Translations under genes and position numbers: made by a program
Source: Halichondria panicea
Lineage: Eukaryota; Porifera; Demospongiae; Suberitida; Halichondriidae
NCBI RefSeq assembly: GCF_963675165.1
Contig: NC_087391.1
Span: forward strand, 3,398,646-3,462,645
Direction of reading: 5' to 3'
DNA length: 64,000 nucleotides
Part shown: one piece after another, positions 58,465 to 64,000 of the stretch
Numbering within the stretch: the first letter of the stretch is position 1
Layout of the letters: each line of letters opens with the position of its first letter
The notes under the pieces: model-generated
What the model was told of the DNA's origin: nothing
The model's database searches: none
The model's input: the letters and a program-made list of their open reading frames with translations, nothing else

Positions 58465-58762
58465 TACCGTATAGCACGAAATTTTCGACGCTCTTATATT
58501 TGATGGAATGGTTTATAAAAGAATTTCGTTGTATAATCTTGCTTATTCAATAACCGTATATAGCACGAAATTTTTGACACTCTTATGTTTCGTGGAATGG
58601 CTTCTAAAAGCATTTCGTTGTATAATGTATGTGGGTTGACTGGTTACCGGAAGCCATGTCTTTAATCTTTACACATTACAGCAGATAATTCTAATTAAAA
58701 AACAATTTTCGTGGCCTTAATTTTCGTGAAAACAGCGAACATTTCGTGCTGTACGTACGGTA
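58465..58762. mobile_element. 298-bp MITE with internal duplication
   Basis: TACCGTATAGCACGAAATTT at the left and TTTCGTGCTGTACGTACGGT at the right are inverted. The left part is duplicated (second copy from about 58,550). Confidence 0.7.
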
Positions 58763-59170
58763 TTGATTTCCAGGCACTTCCATATAATTATGCTGATTTA
58801 CTTTCATAAAAAAAAATATTCTGGGAAAGATAGGCTAGCTACAATGTAATACGGTAGTGGGAAATCGGTTAGAGTAATAGAACACTAACCTTAACAGCTA
58901 AGGTCTCAGACTTCATAAGAAAATTGTTGAATGGTTTAGTTTTCCTGGTTATCCTTTATGAGTCTAATATAGTATGTTCACAGTGTATATAATTTACTGG
59001 TTTTCAGGTATACTTTTGGTTAGAGTAATAACTTCATAGCTTAGCTTTCAAATTTCTGTAGTAAGTCGACCGATTAATGGGCTACATTTTGATACCAAGA
59101 ACATCCTCTATGCTTAGCTGAGATAACACTGAAAAACTACAACATCAGCAGCTGCTAACCACAAACCAAT
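58763..59170. other. Noncoding stretch
   Basis: Nothing recognised. Upstream MTR exons were not found here. Confidence 0.4.
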
Positions 59171-59255
59171 GCCACTTTAATCAACCACAAGCTTCATTAA
59201 GAGTGGGCGTACAGTTATTGTACACCCACGTGGGTATGTGGTTAATTAAAGCGGC
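59171..59255. repeat. Hairpin, two nested stems
   Basis: GCCACTTTAATCAACCACA / TGTGGTTAATTAAAGCGGC form the outer stem and GTGGGCGTACA / TGTACACCCAC the inner one. Confidence 0.75.
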
Positions 59256-59365
59256 TTAAACTATTCTTACAGACTACAGACTATACCTTACACAATACAT
59301 TTTGAGTGAAAGCAAAACATGGCGAGAGGCATGTTAAAACTTCGTTGTCAAATATAAGCGATTAA

Positions 59366-60249
59366 CCCTTTCCCGGCTTTAGCCGTCATATGACGGCAGC
59401 GGTAGTGATAATTTTCAAAAAATCGTTGTGGGCACTGTGTTGGAGCTATGCGCATGCTGTAGGTACCAGCACATGCGCATCGGGCTGCTCTTTCACGTGG
59501 TATTTTTAATATCTTGCCTTGAGGTACACTTCGTGCAGTACTGTCGAAAGAAAAGTGACCGTTTGATAATGGCTACAAGATCTTCGTAGTACAACTTCAG
59601 CGAGGTTCTAGGGCAGCTAGACAGTGAGAATAACGATGCTTATGGCCTTGTTGAGTAAGAGGACAGTGACTGGGATCATACCAAGAGAGGAAACTACTTT
59701 TCAGAGGTCAAGCTATAAATATAGAACCTGAAGAGCCAGAGGAAGAAGCTCCTGAGCATGAACCAAAGTCCTGGACCTTGTAAGTAACTATGGAGTATCA
59801 TATGTAGTCTGGATAGCTTCAGTATGGTATGCTTAGTCTAGTTAGTACACAAGTGGACATCATAAGCCACCATTGAACTTGTAAATCTGTGTGTAGGTGA
59901 AGAAAACATTTCCCGGGAAAAGAGCGTCTGCCGATACGACCTCGCAGAGAAGTTGCTGATCCTGATTGAACCATGTCACCGTGAGAACATTGAGAACACT
60001 TACTTAGTGTCTTTAGTTACTTCATGCCTTCATACAATATTGTTTATGTTCATAATTGTGAAATGTGTAAAAAAAATCGTTAATTAGTGGGGGGTGGTCA
60101 GTTGCTAGGTAACGATGATGATGTCATGGTACCCCCAAGATCTGGGCTACCTGTAGGAAATAGTTGCAAGTGATTACAATGCATGGTTCATGAGATATGT
60201 ATTTTTAAAGAAAAATGTGTATTTTGTTTTTTTTAAAGCCGGGAAAGGG
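59366..60249. mobile_element. piggyBac-type element, 884 bp, TTAA flanked
   Basis: TTAA at 59,362-59,365 and 60,250-60,253; terminal inverted repeats CCCTTTCCCGGCTTTA. A subterminal palindrome AGCCGTCATATGACGGC follows the left end. A broken acidic open frame near 59,570-59,780 and a Lys/Arg-rich piece near 59,900 may be the remains of the transposase ends, so it is an internally deleted copy. It sits inside an old copy of the main dispersed repeat (AAATATAAGCGA before, GCTTGGACGTTGAGCTAGCT after). Confidence 0.9.
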
Positions 60250-60487
60250 TTAAGCTTGGACGTTGAGCTAGCTACACACGGCCTTTATTCGAGGCACTCA
60301 CTTGCAGCTGAAGTGATCCCGTATCAGGAACAATGGAAAAGGGTCACTACAATAGAAAGCTAAACGTTGCCGGTGGCGTATATTATGAACTGTAATTATT
60401 CCCCCTTCAACCTTCAATAAGTGAAAGTGATCATGCATGCATCCTCATATGAGTTACTATATATCTACGATACACTTTTCGTCCATC

Positions 60488-61876
60488 ATATGTGACAGTG
60501 CCAATGAAAAGGGACCTTAACGCGGTCATTTTCGAATCAGTTTTTATTGTTGAATCAGATAGGGCGTCCTTTAAGCTTCAAAATGATACCAAGATCGACC
60601 TCCTAGCTACTTTCTTTCCGGAGATATGTTCGAGGGAACGCTACAAAGGTATTGCAACGCCCTCTTGAGTAAATGACGCTCAAACGTCATGATAATTGAA
60701 GTTCAATTATTGGCTTCCGGGCACTTCCGTATACTCATAAAGCTTAGTAAAAGATGTTCTGGAGAAGACAAGTTAGTTAGATGAAGGCTAGGCGTTCTAG
60801 GACTCTCTAGCTAGCTAGTATAGCTATGTAGCTGGATTGCTTGGCACCTAGGAAGGATCTTCGAAGAAATAAAGAGACAAAGACTCCCGTCGCTCAAATG
60901 GTAAGCTCTCATGTCTTGTTATAAGCTTGTACTTATTATCTGTGTAATGTATCAGTCTTATAAAAGATCCCTCACTTGTATGGAGCCTACAGAAAGTGTC
61001 TCTGTCCTTCATACAGCTTAAAGGAAGCCTAAGTGATCTATTATAGGTAGTCTTTCACTTAGTATTCGTCCGTATCGATCTAAGGCTTGATCCAACTTAT
61101 TAGTAGCCTTATAAGAAGCTTTCCTCCTTTAATTTAGTACTGGTATCACTGCCATTGTGCTTAGTAGTAACAGGCCTGATGGGATGGGTGATCACATCAT
61201 GGAGGGCCCAGGAAACTGCATGGAATTGTCGTATAACATTTATATTGATGGTTCCCCCAGGTGGTGGTAAGTGTCGGAGGCCTGAGAAACGCTAGTCTAT
61301 TGGCTAGAATGTAAGTGACATTGATATTGTGTCTATCTTAACTTACTACTTATCTGTAGGTGGTTATGGAGTGTTTATGAGGACAAGTGGCACGGGATAC
61401 GTACATCTAAAGAAACAAGAGTGGATCTACGCCAAGCTAGCTAGCTAGATAGCTGCTCTTTCTAATCTATTTCTGTTGCTAAATTATGTTTGTTAAGAAG
61501 TGGAGCTATAATATACCTGGCTCCTCTTGATGATTGTAAGTACTGGGCTGATGAAATAGTCCTGTACAAGTTGTCATCTTTTATTTGTTAAAAATAATTA
61601 ACAATAATAGGGAAATTCCCAGGGAATTTCCCCTCAAGTAGACAGTAAATTTCATTGTAAAAATGAACATTCGGTGAGTTTCTTCAACGTCCGCGCTTGA
61701 CCTGTTTAAAGCTTCGTAGAGACCCAAATTTTTACAGGTAGGTAGAGGAAGGGTTGAAGTTAGCACCTGTGAAAAAAAATTTTTTTGCCCATGTTTTTCA
61801 TTTCTACTAAATTGGCCTATAGCTTAATTTAATTATTGCCGCGTTAAGGTCCGTTTTCATTGGCCCTGTCACATAT
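60488..61876. mobile_element. 1.39-kb element with inverted ends of about 38 bp
   Basis: ATATGTGACAGTGCCAATGA then AAAGGGACCTTAACGCGG at the left, inverted at the right (CCGCGTTAAGGTCCGTTTTC, ATTGGCCCTGTCACATAT). No transposase recognised. Part of the left side (TGTTGAATCA..AGCTTCAAAA) also occurs near 58,355-58,375. A palindrome GGGAAATTCCC/AGGGAATTTCCC lies at 61,610-61,632. Confidence 0.7.
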
Positions 61877-61959
61877 TTATAGTGGGAGGACTCATCAGCT
61901 GGTCCCACTTTGGCAATGAAAACTTTGATAGTAGTAGAATAGCAGTAGAATAAGCCATA

Positions 61960-62225
61960 CAATTTGCAAGGCAGGAGCCATATACTTCTCAATTAGACTC
62001 CAGGTTTCTTTGCTGAGGTTTCTTTGCTGTGATCCTTGTCCACAGTGTGTACCACCAAAACTCTGTGCTCAAAATTAATGTTTCAGCAGATTGCCTCATG
62101 TCTGTATTGCTCCTGAGTTGCTGTGCTAGACAACTCAGCCATACAACACTACATGCACTGCATTATTACATCACTCCTCTGGTTTCTTTATAATCATGTC
62201 ACCTGGCGAGGGTTTGCACTTTAGC
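61960..62225. repeat. Partial copy of the main dispersed repeat
   Basis: TTCTTTGCTGTGATCC, TGTTTCAGCA and GAGGGTTTGCACTTTAG in array orientation; the first half of the unit is missing. Confidence 0.75.
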
Positions 62226-62654
62226 TAGACGATAGAAATTACCAATAGCTAGCGTTCTAGCTAGTGCAAAGCAAAACACTAAGTAGCAACAAATTTTACT
62301 ATGCAAGCATCTGAAAAGTCTGCAAGCTAAACTAGTGCATTATTTTGTACATCCACTAATTGCATACAAGAAAACATGACTAGAAGCCTATAGAAACTCT
62401 TACTTGCACTTCATTTATCATTGAGCAGCTGTAACACTCTACACAGAGAGACAGACAAACACACTACCGTATACCTCGCTGCGCCGAGGCATGATTACCC
62501 CGTTAATAATTATTATAGTAACAAGAAAATGCTCTCAAAATGTATTTCAAAACCAGAGGTATATTGTATTTGCAAATGTGTGCTAAATGGACAATTTCCA
62601 GCATTCAATGTTGGGTAATTGAGCCACTCTGCTTCCCATGCCGTTAATTATAAC
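62226..62654. other. Noncoding stretch
   Basis: Nothing recognised. Confidence 0.4.
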
Positions 62655-64000
62655 ACTAGAGCACTAAAGTGCAAACCCTCGGCTGGTGACATGATAACAG
62701 ATTATAAAGAAACCAGAAATATAATGCAGTGCATATAGTGATGTTGTTATCACGTATGACTTGCACAGCAACTCAGGAGCAATAAAACTAAACCAGACTG
62801 GAGGCATGCTGAAACATTTGAGAACAGGTAGTGGTACTATAGATATATGCACTGTGGATTAGGAGAAGCCTGGAGCCTCAGAGAAGTATGGCTCCAGGTC
62901 CTGCATGGAGTAGGATCCCAGTCAGCTAAAGCAGCAGGAGCTATAATTCACGCTTTCTACTTTAGTGATCCTGTTCCATTGTTCCTGGTATATACAGCTT
63001 TCTACTTTAGTGACCCTGTTCCATCGTTCTTGGTACAGGATCACTTCTGTTATAAGTAACGCATGTGCAAGTTCTGTTCAAGCTACATTTTGCTAGACAA
63101 AGAAGCTTTAACACCGAAAGCTGCCACTATCAAAAGTACTAACTTGTTGTGTGGAGGCTACTCATGCTGTAAACACAGTGCTAGAACGTCCAGGTAAGCA
63201 GACCTAGTCACAAGCTTGTTCAAGCTTCTTAGCTTTTGCTCGACAAAGAAGCTTTAACATTAAAATCTGCCACTATTTAAATCAAGATATTGTTGTGTGA
63301 AGGCTATCCATGCTGTAAACGCAGTGCTGTGGCATCCAGGTGAGTAGAAAAGCCTATCACAAACAAACAAACTAGAGCACTAAAGTGCAAACCCTCGGCT
63401 GGTGACATGATACTAAAGAAACCGGAGGAATGGTATAATTATAATGCAGTGCATGTAGCATGCCTATGACTAGCACAGCAACTCAAGAGCAATAAAACTA
63501 AACAACAACGTACAACTACATGAGACATGCACTGTGGACTGGGATCACAGCAAAGAAGCCTGGAGTCTTAGACTAAGAGAAGTATGGCTCCTGCTAGGCT
63601 AGAGCATAGGATCCAGAGTCAGTCAACAACCAGTCACAATTCTACTTTCTTGACCGTAGGCCTATTCAATTGTTCCTGGTACGGGATCACTTCAGCTGAA
63701 AATACGTAATGAAGCCTTGACTACGTATTTGCAGCTGAAGTGATCCCGTACCTTGACTCAAGGCCACGAGCAAGTTTAGCTTTTGCTCGCTTTTATTAGA
63801 CAAAGGAGCTTTAACATCAAAATCTTCCACTATTTACTGTTGTGTGAAGGCTATCCATGCTGTAAACGCAGTGCTGTGGCATCCAGGTGAGTAGAAAATC
63901 CCATCACAAACAAACAAACAAACAAACAAACTAGAGCACTAAAGTGCAAACCCTCGGCTGGTGACATGATTATAAAGAAACCAGAAATATAATGCAGTGC
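62655..64000. repeat. Two copies of the main dispersed repeat, reverse orientation
   Basis: GAGCACTAAAGTGCAAACCC markers at about 62,660, 63,374 and 63,934 delimit two units, of about 714 and 560 bp. They run opposite to the 24.8-33.5 kb array and continue past the window edge. On the plus strand the exon-like blocks end GTCCAG/GTAAGC and CATCCAG/GTGAGT. Confidence 0.9.

Noticed and set aside
58450-64000. Search for upstream MTR exons
   Set aside because: No catalytic-domain or B12-domain motifs were seen on the minus strand; only repeats were found, so the rest of the gene must lie beyond the window.

Overview
The window reads as nuclear DNA of an invertebrate animal. It is AT-rich, its genes carry many short GT-AG introns, and one clear metazoan housekeeping gene is present: nine 3'-side exons of cobalamin-dependent methionine synthase on the minus strand between 49,795 and 58,246. 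The mixture of BEL/Pao, pogo/Tigger, piggyBac, Crypton-like and endonuclease-type LINE relics, with frequent AGCTAGCT and ATAATTAT runs, would suit a sponge, probably a demosponge. That is an inference from memory and not proven here. No bacterial genes, rRNA, tRNA or CRISPR arrays were seen.

Layout. 0-1.2 kb: the 3' exons of an integrase-core gene. 3.8-5.3 kb: a decayed BEL/Pao gag on the minus strand. 5.5-7.8 kb: a copy of the main dispersed repeat, a 365-bp repeat, and a fold-back element whose arms are built of 12-bp subrepeats. 8.1-9.6 kb: a LINE reverse transcriptase relic on the minus strand. 9.8-17.0 kb: a pogo/Tigger transposase pseudogene broken by two insertions, one containing a large palindrome and the other a BEL/Pao element with LTRs and a 5-bp target duplication. 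17.1-20.5 kb: an Ulp1-like protease plus PHD-finger gene interrupted by a 1.16-kb element with an 8-bp target duplication, followed by an array of duplicated mini-exon pairs. 20.9-24.0 kb: a decayed LINE with a Cys-rich N-terminus and an R2-like C-terminal end, on the minus strand.

24.4-33.5 kb: a G-rich minisatellite and then about eleven head-to-tail 600-850-bp repeats, one region carrying an inserted 861-bp hairpin element with arms of about 400 bp. 34.2-36.9 kb: an inverted repeat and a multi-exon transposase-like gene of a family I recognise only by motifs. 37-47 kb: a triplicated exon-like repeat, a GT/GC microsatellite, several MITEs and a second fold-back element with inverted subrepeats. 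47.1-48.9 kb: a hairpin and a Crypton-type tyrosine recombinase pseudogene between 14-bp inverted repeats.

49.8-58.2 kb is the methionine synthase region. Its introns hold two related 1.15-kb long-inverted-repeat elements, an inverted pair of 0.4-kb MITEs and old copies of the main repeat. 58.3-64 kb holds a TTAA-flanked piggyBac-type element, another 1.4-kb inverted-repeat element and repeat copies in reverse orientation. The dominant theme is repeated, nested invasion by elements that fold back on themselves. The coding genes other than methionine synthase all look transposon-borne or transposon-derived.
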